This document shows, one piece after another, positions 53,167-62,383 of a stretch of 64,000 bases of DNA. Position 1 is the stretch's first letter, and each line of letters starts with the position of its first letter. The notes beneath the pieces were generated by a model. That model was not told the origin of the DNA. It worked only from the letters and a program-made list of their open reading frames with translations, and searched no databases. This stretch comes from Clostridium sp. (GTDB lineage: Bacteria; Cyanobacteriota; Vampirovibrionia; Gastranaerophilales; Gastranaerophilaceae): contig JAHALR010000005.1 of assembly GCA_018362895.1 (NCBI GenBank), positions 1-64,000 on the forward strand, read 5' to 3'. Both the position numbers and the translations under genes were made by a program.

Positions 53167-53820
53167 ATGGATGAAAAAACAAAACAAAAAATAATCGCAG
53201 GTCTTAAAGAAACAATCGAGACAGTAGTTTTCGTTGTTGTTATGGTTGTTATAATAAGATTTTTTATAGGGGAAATTCGCTGGATTCCTTCGGCTTCTAT
53301 GAGACCGACATTAATTGAGGGTGACAGAATTTTCGTAGAACGCTTTTCCCGATTTTATTCAACACCTCAAAGAGGTGATGTGATGGTATTTTATCCTCCT
53401 TCTGAAGATATAAAAACTGATGCCTGGTCTGTTTTTGCCAGATTAACTGGCTTTTTCTGTAAGGATGTTGCTTATATAAAAAGAGTCATTGGAGTGCCCG
53501 GGGATAAACTTGAGGTAAAAGAATTTGTTAACGGCAAGTTTAAGGTTTATATAAATGACAAACCTCTTGATGAACCATATATAATGAGTGAAGATGATTA
53601 CATTCCATGTTCTTCGGATATGTTTTGCGGACCGATGAGAATACCTGCTGGACAGTTTTTTATGATGGGTGACAATCGTGGAAATTCTCAAGATTCTCGC
53701 TTTTGGGGATTTTTACCCAAAGAAAGATTCATTGGTAAAGCTGTGTTTTTATTCTGGCCTCCAACAAGATTGGATTTATTTAAAAAACCTTTATACGAAA
53801 ATGTGGATTCATCAAACTAA
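53167..53820 (+). CDS. lepB: Signal peptidase I
   Basis: From the ATG at 53167 the product has 217 residues: one N-terminal membrane helix (about 18-35), the catalytic Ser44 in PSASMRPTL, Lys105 in YIKRVIGVPGD, and the conserved box MGDNRGNSQDSRFWG. It removes signal peptides from exported proteins such as the autotransporters here. The open frame upstream of 53167 is not supported. It probably shares a transcript with the prenyl synthase gene. Confidence 0.96.
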   Translation: MDEKTKQKIIAGLKETIETVVFVVVMVVIIRFFIGEIRWIPSASMRPTLIEGDRIFVERFSRFYSTPQRGDVMVFYPPSEDIKTDAWSVFARLTGFFCKDVAYIKRVIGVPGDKLEVKEFVNGKFKVYINDKPLDEPYIMSEDDYIPCSSDMFCGPMRIPAGQFFMMGDNRGNSQDSRFWGFLPKERFIGKAVFLFWPPTRLDLFKKPLYENVDSSN

Positions 53821-55292
53821 CCAAATGTCCTGATGACATTTTCGAAAATATGATAAACATCGTTTTTATAATTTGTTGCAGCCTGTGATGTATTAAAAAT
53901 TCCGTCCCAATGCCGTTCACATTCTGTCCAGGCATCAGAGCCTTGCATTTCTTTTGTATGCATCATGAGTTCATGTGTATTTACATAAGGAGATAGTGGC
54001 ATTATGTCATGAAGCTGCATATAAGATGGCAATTTTTCACCAATGTTGTTGTAACCATATAAACAAGAATTGATTCTGTTTAATCTTGTTTCAAAACTTG
54101 CTTCACCATAATCATTGTCATTCGAGACTTCTGGTCCTGCTGCATATTCTGGTGAAAATCTCTGCTTTTCTGATTCCCAGCGTACACTCTCAAAGTTGTC
54201 TGCTTTTCCCCAGTCTGTTCCGGCAGTAAAGCCCATTTCTTTGTAATCCCAGCGTTCATCACATTTTTCTCCGATAAAAGAAAGGTCGTTTCTGTTGGTT
54301 TTTTGTCTAATTTCATATAGAATATAAGCCATTTGTGCTTTATTGGGTAAATCGCCAGATCCGCAATATCCATTGTAATCTGTAATATGTTTTGCACTGT
54401 CAAAATAAATTGCATCAAAGCCAAGCTCTATCCCCCATGCACAAGCATCAATAAATGCTTTTTCATGGTCGTACCAGTTGAAATCATTGCCTTGAACTTT
54501 AAGTTGATTTGAAGATAATGGCATTCTAAAGCCGGTCTTGAAACCCATAAGATGGGCCATATCATTAAATGCTTTTACCTGTTCATCAGCTCCCATTTTT
54601 CCATATAAGCCATCACTTGTTAATGTTTGGCTTATACCGGTATGAAGGTTTGCACAGTATAAAGAGTCAGCTGATTTATATCCATCACCATAAATTGTCG
54701 GATAAAGCTGAGAAAGTATTATACAATTTGCAAAAGAATTTGGTGAAGTTGGTATAGCCGGTAGAAGCTTCATTGTACCTAAAAGACCTTCTGTTACTCT
54801 GTCTCCGTTGTATTTTGCAAGTGTTCTGGGATTGATTTCAATATAATTTGCACGGCGTCCCCATTTATCGCCAAAGTTGGGTGAAGGAATATAAGGCGGG
54901 ATTCCCGGATACTGACAATCTGGTTTTGTTAATGTACAAACAGACTGAATCACCTGTTCAGGTGTTCTTTTTAAAAGTTCAGCAGGGTGAGCATTTACCC
55001 ATTTTTTTGTGCCAACCTGATAGATATGTTCTTTTGTCCAGTTGTCTTCATATATGTCATTTCTTCCCGAAACAATGTAAAAAAGTTTTTTTAAAGGCTG
55101 TGAATCTCCATAATAGCCTTTAAAAGAAATTTTCACTTTATTTATCATTGCCCTGTTCATATGAAACATATCAAATAAGGCAATGTTATTTTGTGTTGGC
55201 TGCTGTTTTGGCTGTTTTTGTTTCTTATTATCTAAAAAATTGCTGTTAATTCCAGAGCATGCCGAATTTTTTGAAGTAATCAATAAAGACAT
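53817..55292 (-). CDS. TIM-barrel glycoside-hydrolase-like protein with an ISFKG patch
   Basis: The protein has about 491 residues from the ATG at 55292; an upstream TTG at 55316 is possible. A hydrophobic N-terminus (MSLLITSKNSAC) may be a short signal. KVKISFKGYYGDSQPLKKLF carries the F-K-G patch. The middle resembles GH13/GH31-type barrels: TGFRMPLS, GFDAIYFDSAKHI (Asp298, nucleophile position) and SFIGEKCDERW (Glu342, acid position). Trp- and Tyr-rich loops fit sugar binding. No known family was recognised outright, so the activity is inferred. Its stop overlaps the lepB stop. Confidence 0.5.
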   Translation of the reverse strand: MSLLITSKNSACSGINSNFLDNKKQKQPKQQPTQNNIALFDMFHMNRAMINKVKISFKGYYGDSQPLKKLFYIVSGRNDIYEDNWTKEHIYQVGTKKWVNAHPAELLKRTPEQVIQSVCTLTKPDCQYPGIPPYIPSPNFGDKWGRRANYIEINPRTLAKYNGDRVTEGLLGTMKLLPAIPTSPNSFANCIILSQLYPTIYGDGYKSADSLYCANLHTGISQTLTSDGLYGKMGADEQVKAFNDMAHLMGFKTGFRMPLSSNQLKVQGNDFNWYDHEKAFIDACAWGIELGFDAIYFDSAKHITDYNGYCGSGDLPNKAQMAYILYEIRQKTNRNDLSFIGEKCDERWDYKEMGFTAGTDWGKADNFESVRWESEKQRFSPEYAAGPEVSNDNDYGEASFETRLNRINSCLYGYNNIGEKLPSYMQLHDIMPLSPYVNTHELMMHTKEMQGSDAWTECERHWDGIFNTSQAATNYKNDVYHIFENVIRTFG

Positions 55293-55370
55293 AATAATAA
55301 AGTAAAACACAAACAAAATATTTTTTGTTAGTTAAAATACTCTGTTTGTGTTTTTTTATTGATATGCAAA

Positions 55371-56027
55371 TTACCAACCGCTAAATATCTTTTTTATGCC
55401 TTTTCCGATTGCTTTTCCGACAGAAGCAATTCCTTTTACTACTGCTTTACCGGCTGATACTACGGCTTTGCCAACGCTTTTGACTGCTTTTACTGCGCCT
55501 TTTGCAACTTTTTTGACACCGCCCCAGGCCCATTTTAAAGGTTCTGTGATGATGCCTGCGGCACCTTTAAATATAGAGCCTACTCCTTTAAATATTTGTC
55601 CTCTGAAAATTTGTTTTATGCCATTAACACTGTTGTTGAAGGCTGAACCTACACCTTTGAAAAGCCCAACAATAGGAGTGCTTATAATTTGAAGGCCGCC
55701 GACAAGGCTTTTTCCCATTCCGGAAAGCATTGAACCTGCATTGCCCCAGAAGCCTTTTACGACTCCTCCTACAATACTTGCTGCTCCAGCAATAGTTCCG
55801 CCTACAATTGTTTTTGTCCCTGACCAGACATTTTGCAGCGGGGTAGGTTCTTCTTTTGCTTCTTCTTGAACTATACCTTCTTCATCAGTTGTTTCAATTG
55901 TCGGATCATAGGCCTTGCTTACAAAGTTATAGTCGTCTACTTTTTCTTCTGCTACCGTGTTGTTTGTTGCGGGTACAAATACATTGTTACCCATACCGTT
56001 CAGGTATAAGTTGATGCTGTTTGACAT
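55371..56027 (-). CDS. Glycine/lysine-rich amphipathic repeat protein
   Basis: The start at 56027 follows AAGGAG. The product has 218 residues. After an acidic N-terminus it becomes a chain of Gly/Ala/Val-rich segments (VGGTIAGAASIVGGVVKGF, GGLQIISTPIVGLFKGVG). It ends in a cationic series KKVAKGAVKAVKSVGKAVV, SAGKAVVKGIASVGKAIGKG and KKIFSGW. The last 60 residues look like tandem amphipathic helices with Lys on one face. No signal peptide is seen. It could be a membrane-active toxin, a membrane-remodelling protein or a structural zipper. I assign no function. Confidence 0.6.
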   Translation of the reverse strand: MSNSINLYLNGMGNNVFVPATNNTVAEEKVDDYNFVSKAYDPTIETTDEEGIVQEEAKEEPTPLQNVWSGTKTIVGGTIAGAASIVGGVVKGFWGNAGSMLSGMGKSLVGGLQIISTPIVGLFKGVGSAFNNSVNGIKQIFRGQIFKGVGSIFKGAAGIITEPLKWAWGGVKKVAKGAVKAVKSVGKAVVSAGKAVVKGIASVGKAIGKGIKKIFSGW

Positions 56028-56211
56028 TTGATACTCCTTGTAACTACCTTGAGCGGCTACTTGTTTCGCTTTTCCCTGTAAGATTATTATCGGCATATTA
56101 TTAAAAAAATTTAGAGATTTTTCGTAACTTTTTTGTGCTTTTCGAAAAATCTTGATATAATTGCTTTTCAAGGAGATTGCTTTTTAATATTACTTTACAA
56201 ATTGTGATTCT

Positions 56212-57549
56212 ATGAAAATTGCATTGATAATGCCAAAAGGTAATACATATTCATTTAATAATCGTTCGGTATTTTTTAAGTATATGCCGGACTGTCTGAC
56301 AATGGGAATGTTATTTGCGATTATTAAAAAATCCTTTCCGGAAATAGAACTGGAACTTTATGATGAAACTGTTGAGAACTTTGACAAAGAGAAAATAAAA
56401 GCTGATCTTGTCGGAATTTCATCGATGACATCAACTTTTAACAAAGCCGTGGAATATGCAAAATATTTTAAAAGTAAAAATATACCTGTTTTTGTAGGCG
56501 GTGTGCATGCGACTCTATGTCCGGAGGAATGTGCTCTTTATTTTGATAGCGTTATTTCAGGTCTGGCTAATGAAAGTTTGCCTAAGTTAATTTCAGATTT
56601 TAAAAACGGTGATATGAAACGGATATATTATCAGCCTGAAGATATGTCTTTTGTGAATTTTGTACAACCTGAAAGAAATATCTATGAAAAGAAACATTTT
56701 CTCGGTACTGAATTGAATATGGTACAAGCTACATACGGATGTACAAATGTATGTGAATTTTGTGTTCAACCTTATGTATGTTGTGGGTATCATCAACGTC
56801 CTGTTGATGATGTTATTGAAGAAATAAAAGAAATAAAAGATACATACATTGAATTTACTGATCCAAATTTATCTAAAGATGAAGAATATTTGTTTGAATT
56901 GTGTGAAAAGCTTAAGCCATTGAATAAAAGTTGGTTTGCTCCCATGACAATAGCCATAGCAAAAAATGAAAATTTGCTTTCTGTTCTTAAAGCTTCAGGA
57001 TGTGAAGGTGTTCTGATTGGTTTTGAGTCGGTAAGCTCAGCATCAATAATGGCTATTAAAAAAGGCTTCAATCAAACAGATGAATATAAAAGTGCAGTAA
57101 AAAAGATTCATGACTATGGTATCAAAGTTACGGGAAGTTTTGTTCTTGGGCTTGATGGTGATGATGAGTCACTTGTGCAAAACACGCTGAATTTTGTGAA
57201 TGATGCTCATATTGATTATGTCAGATATACTATTAATACGCCCTATCCCGGAACTTCTTATTATAAAAAAATGAAAGAGGAGGGACGAATTATCGAAAAT
57301 AATTATGCATTGTATGATTGTCAAAATTGCGTAATCAAACCTTTGAAACTCTCTTCGGAAGCTGTTGAAAAAATGCATAAAATGTTGTGGAAAAAGTCCT
57401 ATTCTTTGATAAATATTATAAAACGGCTTTCTTATATTAAGCCTTTTGGCAAAAGGTTGAAGGAAGTTATTAAAAATTATATATTTGGAAAAGTTTATAT
57501 AAAAATGATTTTTAAAGACAAAGAATTTATAAAAAATATTAAAATATAA
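56212..57549 (+). CDS. B12-binding-domain radical SAM protein
   Basis: The 445-residue protein has an N-terminal cobalamin-type Rossmann domain (about 1-150, with DLVGISSMTSTFNKAV and VFVGGVHATLCPEE). A radical SAM core follows with the cluster cysteines Cys177, Cys181 and Cys184 in YGCTNVCEFC. VLIGFESVS and GSFVLGLDGDDES are typical later strands. The DxHxxG signature of base-off B12 proteins is not clear. Such proteins catalyse methyl transfers or ring formations on unreactive carbons. The substrate is unknown. A lipid or hopanoid-type role is possible but unsupported by neighbours. Confidence 0.85.
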   Translation: MKIALIMPKGNTYSFNNRSVFFKYMPDCLTMGMLFAIIKKSFPEIELELYDETVENFDKEKIKADLVGISSMTSTFNKAVEYAKYFKSKNIPVFVGGVHATLCPEECALYFDSVISGLANESLPKLISDFKNGDMKRIYYQPEDMSFVNFVQPERNIYEKKHFLGTELNMVQATYGCTNVCEFCVQPYVCCGYHQRPVDDVIEEIKEIKDTYIEFTDPNLSKDEEYLFELCEKLKPLNKSWFAPMTIAIAKNENLLSVLKASGCEGVLIGFESVSSASIMAIKKGFNQTDEYKSAVKKIHDYGIKVTGSFVLGLDGDDESLVQNTLNFVNDAHIDYVRYTINTPYPGTSYYKKMKEEGRIIENNYALYDCQNCVIKPLKLSSEAVEKMHKMLWKKSYSLINIIKRLSYIKPFGKRLKEVIKNYIFGKVYIKMIFKDKEFIKNIKI

Positions 57550-57609
57550 TGTGAGAGTTAATTTTGTAAAAAACTGGACTTCTGACATGGCTGATTTAAA
57601 ATTGATGTT

Positions 57610-58554
57610 ATGAAAAAGATTATTTCAATTTTTTTATTACTTAGCCTTTTTTCAATACATTTTTCAAGTGCTTATGCTTTGGATGATGAACTTCCGGAAT
57701 TGCCGACGCTTCCGTCTCTTGAAATATATACAGACGGTCCGATTGATGCATTTTCTCCATCTGAGACGCCTGCCCAAATTGCACCTAAAAAACCTCAGCA
57801 GACAACTGGACAGGCTTCGTCTTCAAATACATCAAAGCCTGTTGTAAAGCCTTCAACGAAGCCTGCTTCTAAGCCTCCAACAAAGTCATCGAAAACACCT
57901 GCGAAGAATCCATCAAAATCTGTTGTTAATAACACTAAAAACAGTTATTACAAAAATAATTTAAAAAATTCTTATGTTGTTCCAAAGGGTAAAAAATTCA
58001 AGGTTAGACTTGCTCAATCTATATCCAGCAATACTCCCGAAGGAACGAGAATCTCTTTCAAAAGTGTATATCCTGAAACCTCCAGATATATTACAATTCC
58101 GACGGGAACAATTTTTAAAGGCAGAATAACAGATTCTCACCCTCCTTATATTACGGGTAATGGCGGTTTAATTGTTATAAATGTTGATCAGATGATTTAT
58201 AACGGACGTGCTTATGAAATAGATGCAAAAGTCAGTGTTGCAAATGGCAAAAGAATATTTTTCAATAATATAAAAGGAAAACGCATGTATTTTCAAAGCA
58301 TTCCTAAAGCAATGAGACCCGGCACAAAATTCTTCAAAAAAATGTGGCGAGTTACATGCAATCTTGCAAAAAATGAAAGCGGCGTAGAAATCATTCTTAC
58401 ACCGTTCTCATTAATTACAGGCACATTGGTTTATGCCGTTAACCTTGTAGCATCTCCTGTGTTAGCAATTTTTTATAAAGGGAAATCAATAACTATTCCG
58501 GCTGATTCACAGTTTACCATACAGCTTCGTGAGGATGTGCACATACTGAAATAA
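57610..58554 (+). CDS. Exported protein with a Pro/Lys/Ser linker and a C-terminal beta-rich domain
   Basis: The 314-residue protein has a signal peptide (KKIISIFLLLSLFSIHFSSAYA), then a low-complexity linker (about 60-110, VKPSTKPASKPPTKSSK). The domain that follows begins NSYVVPKGKKFKVRLAQSISS and contains ISFKSV and IPTGTIFKGRI. This fits a cell-envelope protein that spans the wall with its linker. A hydrophobic stretch near 265-285 may insert in a membrane. I recognise no family. No partner gene is apparent. Confidence 0.65.
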   Translation: MKKIISIFLLLSLFSIHFSSAYALDDELPELPTLPSLEIYTDGPIDAFSPSETPAQIAPKKPQQTTGQASSSNTSKPVVKPSTKPASKPPTKSSKTPAKNPSKSVVNNTKNSYYKNNLKNSYVVPKGKKFKVRLAQSISSNTPEGTRISFKSVYPETSRYITIPTGTIFKGRITDSHPPYITGNGGLIVINVDQMIYNGRAYEIDAKVSVANGKRIFFNNIKGKRMYFQSIPKAMRPGTKFFKKMWRVTCNLAKNESGVEIILTPFSLITGTLVYAVNLVASPVLAIFYKGKSITIPADSQFTIQLREDVHILK

Positions 58555-58563
58555 TTACTGATT

Positions 58564-58872
58564 TTAATTTATTACACAGTTGTTCAGGTATTCGATAGTG
58601 TTGACTTTGTTGTCATACAGGTATTTCAAAAAGTCCAGATGTTCTCTGCTTATTGAAGAAAGTACAAGATTTATTTCGAAGCCGTCTGAACAAAACGGTT
58701 CATAATCATAAATAACATAGCTGTTATATTTACTTTTCCATTCTTTTCTTTCAATTTTGCAGTTGTTTTCAGCAGCAATATCTTCAACCCAGGGCAGAAG
58801 TTCTTTACTGATATTATTAAATTCTATCTGGTGTCTCTGATTTGTCCCGTCAGTATATCTTTCTGTAAGCAT
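58564..58872 (-). CDS. Small cytoplasmic protein of unknown function
   Basis: The 102-residue protein is acidic, with aromatic patches (KSKYNSYVIYDYEPFCSDG) and a helical end. GAGGAG precedes the ATG. There are no membrane segments or known motifs. Confidence 0.55.
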   Translation of the reverse strand: MLTERYTDGTNQRHQIEFNNISKELLPWVEDIAAENNCKIERKEWKSKYNSYVIYDYEPFCSDGFEINLVLSSISREHLDFLKYLYDNKVNTIEYLNNCVIN

Positions 58873-59089
58873 TTTTTATGACTCCTCTCAAATTATATTC
58901 CTTCAGACTTCTATTACAGAAATCTTCATCAAGGACTATTCATTGTTAGTGTAAAGGTCTTTTGCGAAATATAAAATAGACCAATGTATAATAAATTGTT
59001 GTAAAAAAGTGCAATCTTTTTTATTGAAGAAAACAAATGTGATTAAACTTTGTGATATTATTGACCTAAATTATCAGGAGATTTTATTT

Positions 59090-60238
59090 GTGAAAAATTT
59101 TGAAAATTCAGCAGGCATAGTAGAAACAAAGTATTTTACGATAGATGAAAAAATTAAACTAGAGTCCGGTGTTGAATTTGGTCCTATACAGGTGGCTTAC
59201 GAAACTTATGGTGAGCTTAATGAAAGAAAGGATAATGCAATTTTACTTTTGCATGCGTTGACAGGAGATGCTCATGCTGCGGGTTATCATTCAAATACGG
59301 ATAAAAAACCCGGCTGGTGGGACGATATGGTTGGTCCGGGCAAGGCTTTTGATACTTCAAAATATTTTGTTATTTCTTCAAATATGCTTGGAGGCTGTTC
59401 TGGTACAACAGGTCCCTGTTCAGTGAATCCTGAAACAGGCAAACCTTATGGTTTAAGCTTTCCTGTTATTACAATAGAAGATGCAGTTAAAGTTCAAAAA
59501 AAACTTGTTGATTTTTTAGGAGTGAAAAAACTCATTGTAGCAGGCGGTTCAATGGGTGGAATGCAGGCTCTTGAATGGGCGATTACAAATTCTGATATGG
59601 TGGTTGGGACAATAATTATTGCTTCAACAAGCAGACTCACTGCACAGGGAATTGCATTTAATGCTGTTGGACGAAATGCAATTTTGTCTGATCCTGATTT
59701 TAATGGCGGTGATTATTATGATAAGGATAAGCAGCCTGAAAGAGGTCTGGCCATTGCGAGAATGGTAGGACATATAACCTATCTTTGCGAAGAATCTATG
59801 CACAATAAATTTGGCAGAAGATTTCAGGATAAAGACAAACCCAATTTTGATTTTAATATAGATTTTCAGGTTGAAAGCTATCTTGAACACCAGGGACAGG
59901 TCTTTGTTGACAGATTTGATGCAAACAGTTACCTTTACATTACAAAAGCTGTGGACTATTTTGATTTGGCTCAAAAACACGGCTCTTTGCAAAAAGCATT
60001 TGAAAAAACAAATTCGAGATTTCTTGTTATGTCATTTACAAGTGATTGGCTTTTTCCTACTGCACAATCAAAAGAAATTGTTCATGCACTGATTAAAGCA
60101 GGTAGAGATGTTTCTTTCTGTGAAATAGAGTCACCGTGTGGACATGATGCATTTTTGCTGGAGTTTGAAACACAAACAAAAATTGTTAAAAGTTTTTTGT
60201 CAAAAACTAATAAGAAAAATGGAGATGGGGATGACTAA
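59090..60238 (+). CDS. metX: Homoserine O-acetyltransferase
   Basis: I prefer the GTG at 59090 (GGAG 9 nt upstream) over a longer frame to 59009; the product has 382 residues, the family length. The alpha/beta hydrolase triad is Ser154 in GGSMGGMQALEW, Asp319 in SDWLFP and His352 in CGHDAFL. LLHALTGDAHAAG and WWDDMVGPGKAFDT are typical MetX segments. It acylates homoserine with acetyl-CoA for methionine synthesis. metW overlaps its end by 8 nt, a common pair in bacteria. Confidence 0.95.
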   Translation: MKNFENSAGIVETKYFTIDEKIKLESGVEFGPIQVAYETYGELNERKDNAILLLHALTGDAHAAGYHSNTDKKPGWWDDMVGPGKAFDTSKYFVISSNMLGGCSGTTGPCSVNPETGKPYGLSFPVITIEDAVKVQKKLVDFLGVKKLIVAGGSMGGMQALEWAITNSDMVVGTIIIASTSRLTAQGIAFNAVGRNAILSDPDFNGGDYYDKDKQPERGLAIARMVGHITYLCEESMHNKFGRRFQDKDKPNFDFNIDFQVESYLEHQGQVFVDRFDANSYLYITKAVDYFDLAQKHGSLQKAFEKTNSRFLVMSFTSDWLFPTAQSKEIVHALIKAGRDVSFCEIESPCGHDAFLLEFETQTKIVKSFLSKTNKKNGDGDD

Positions 60239-60845
60239 TATAAAAGATGCTCTTCATTTAAATTATTCAATCATTACACAAAACATAGAATCAGGTGCAA
60301 AGATTCTTGATTTAGGCTGTGGTGAGGGTGATTTGTTAAAAATGTTGATAGATGAAAAAAACTGCACTGGTTCAGGCATAGAAATAAATCAACAGAACGT
60401 AATTAAAAGTATTCAAAAAGGTCTTTCTATTGTCCAGGGGGATATTGATGAAGGATTGAAAGAATTTTCAGAAAACGAATATGATTATGTTATTCTTAAT
60501 CAAACCCTTCAATCTACTGAAAAACCTGATTATGTAATTGAAGAAATGCTTCGTGTCGGAAAAAAAGTTGTGGTCAGTTTTCCGAACTTTGGGTATTGGA
60601 GAGTTCGTTTTTATCTTTTTTTCAGGGGCAGAATGCCAAAGTCCAAAATGCTTCCTTTTTGTTGGTATGATACTCCAAATATTCATCTTTTAACCGTTAA
60701 TGATTTTTTTGATTTTTGCAAAGATAGAAAGATAGATATTCAAAAATCAGTTTATATAAAAAGAGGGTGTATTAGCAAGAATCCTTTAACAAAGTTTTTG
60801 ACTAATTTTCTTTGTGAAGAAGCTGTCTTTATTATTAAAAGATAA
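60231..60845 (+). CDS. metW: MetW-family methyltransferase-like protein
   Basis: The start at 60231 follows GGAG by 6 nt and overlaps metX. The 204-residue product has the MetW features AKILDLGCGEGDLLKML, YDYVILNQTLQSTEKPDYV, VVVSFPNFGYWRVR and WYDTPNIHLLTVNDF. MetW works with MetX in methionine synthesis in many bacteria. It carries a SAM-type fold, although its chemical role is not settled. Confidence 0.95.
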   Translation: MTNIKDALHLNYSIITQNIESGAKILDLGCGEGDLLKMLIDEKNCTGSGIEINQQNVIKSIQKGLSIVQGDIDEGLKEFSENEYDYVILNQTLQSTEKPDYVIEEMLRVGKKVVVSFPNFGYWRVRFYLFFRGRMPKSKMLPFCWYDTPNIHLLTVNDFFDFCKDRKIDIQKSVYIKRGCISKNPLTKFLTNFLCEEAVFIIKR

Positions 60846-62285
60846 TTACAGTTTTGTACCTGTTGCTTTGTATAAAGTCATATAATCTATTAACCTCTGG
60901 GCTTTTGAATTATCTTTCTCATTTTGCAAAGATAAAACATTTTCTTCATATTGAATCATTTGCAGGTATGACATTATTCCTGCATTATATCTTTCTCTTA
61001 TTAATCCGAAATTCTGCTTTTCAAGATTAAGTTTTTTGTTGTTATCTTTGTCTTTTTGGGTGTCATATTTTATCATGCATAAGGAATCGTTAATTTCTTG
61101 AATAGCTTTCAAATCAACCTGTTTATAATTTTCAAAAAGCTCTTCAAATTGTATTTTTTTTATTCTCAGATTTGCGGTAAGTTTGCCTCCGGTATAGAGT
61201 TTTTGTACAGCTGCAACACCAACAAAGGCTGCAATATTTTCCCAGTCAAAAAGACCTTTTAATCTTAAAGAGTTATAACCCACAGAGCCGAAAATAGGAA
61301 TGTTTGGCAGAAACTCTTTTCTTGCTATTCTTATGTCAATCTTTGCTTTTTTTAATTCTGCTTCTGCTTTCATCAGGTCAGGTCTCATTAATGCAGCTTC
61401 AGAGGAAATACATTCCGGTATTGTGGCTTTGTATTCCAGTGTGTCAAAACTGTTTCTTTTTAGAATACATTCATCACATGGATTTTCTCCAATGTATACA
61501 GCCAGCTGGTGAAGATAAAGTGCTCTTTGTTTTTTTAAGTCGCTGAGCTCTATTAATGCTATTGTATGAAGCTTATCAGTATAAGTAACATCATATGTTG
61601 AAGCCAGCCCTGCAAGATTTCTGTCTTTTGTTAAAAGATAAATTTTCTCCCTTATGGCAGCTATTTTTGTCTGGGTTTCAATTAATTTATCCAGTTTGAT
61701 TATGTTTACATAAAGTGAAGCAACATCCGAAGCCATTGATATGTATGCTGCTTTTTCTTCGTATTCGATTGCTTCTTTTTGTTTTTTTGCAGATTTTGTT
61801 TTGTCATGATTTTTCAAAAAGATATCAGCTTCATAAGTTGCAAAAAGAGGTATATTGTAAATGTTAGTTCTCGTTGTACTGAATCTTATGTCCTCAAGCT
61901 GGTTTCCACCTGCTGTTTTTAATCTTAAAAATGTAGGAACTATCATAAGCTTGGGCAATTCGTCAGAAATTGAGGATTTTACAAGCTGTCTGTATTCTTC
62001 AGTTCGTAAAGCAGCTTTTTTTAGGTCATGATTTTTTTCTATTGCTCTGTAAATATACTCTTTTATTAAAGGATCTGAAAAATTGTCCCACCAATTAATA
62101 TTTATAGATGTAAGCCTGTAATCACAAACACAGCCATACTCAGAAATGCAAGTAAGCACTGCGCTTTTTTTTTGAAGTCTGTCTGTTTTTAGTTCTTTTA
62201 TTCCGGCATATACTGGGCTGATACGCATACTCAAAATACATAATATAATTGTACAAATTTTTGTTTTTAAACTTCTATCAGCCAT
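60846..62285 (-). CDS. TolC/NodT-family outer membrane efflux factor
   Basis: The product has about 479 residues from the ATG at 62285; an ATG at 62303 is the alternative. A signal peptide (KICTIILCILSMRISPVYA) is followed by two long helical repeats. WWDNFSDPLIKEYIYRAIEKNHDLKKA opens the OMF domain and RPDLMKAEAELKKAKIDIRIARKEFLPNI is the strongest family segment. It forms a trimeric channel through the outer membrane. It is divergent from the MarR regulator and EmrAB genes, so it is probably the outer part of that pump. Several Cys residues near the N-terminus are unusual. Confidence 0.88.
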   Translation of the reverse strand: MADRSLKTKICTIILCILSMRISPVYAGIKELKTDRLQKKSAVLTCISEYGCVCDYRLTSININWWDNFSDPLIKEYIYRAIEKNHDLKKAALRTEEYRQLVKSSISDELPKLMIVPTFLRLKTAGGNQLEDIRFSTTRTNIYNIPLFATYEADIFLKNHDKTKSAKKQKEAIEYEEKAAYISMASDVASLYVNIIKLDKLIETQTKIAAIREKIYLLTKDRNLAGLASTYDVTYTDKLHTIALIELSDLKKQRALYLHQLAVYIGENPCDECILKRNSFDTLEYKATIPECISSEAALMRPDLMKAEAELKKAKIDIRIARKEFLPNIPIFGSVGYNSLRLKGLFDWENIAAFVGVAAVQKLYTGGKLTANLRIKKIQFEELFENYKQVDLKAIQEINDSLCMIKYDTQKDKDNNKKLNLEKQNFGLIRERYNAGIMSYLQMIQYEENVLSLQNEKDNSKAQRLIDYMTLYKATGTKL

Positions 62286-62349
62286 TTTGCACCCTTTTGT
62301 CATCTTTTTTCAGGTTGTTTTTTTTAATTAATTATGTTAGCATAGCAAT

Positions 62350-62365
62350 TGTTATCATAATAACA
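62350..62365. promoter_or_regulatory. Candidate MarR operator
   Basis: A perfect inverted repeat TGTTAT-CATA-ATAACA lies in the space between the divergent outer membrane factor and MarR genes. The 6-bp arms and short spacer fit MarR-family operators. It ends 18 nt before the proposed marR start. Confidence 0.5.
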
Positions 62366-62383
62366 TTTGGACAGGATTTAAAA

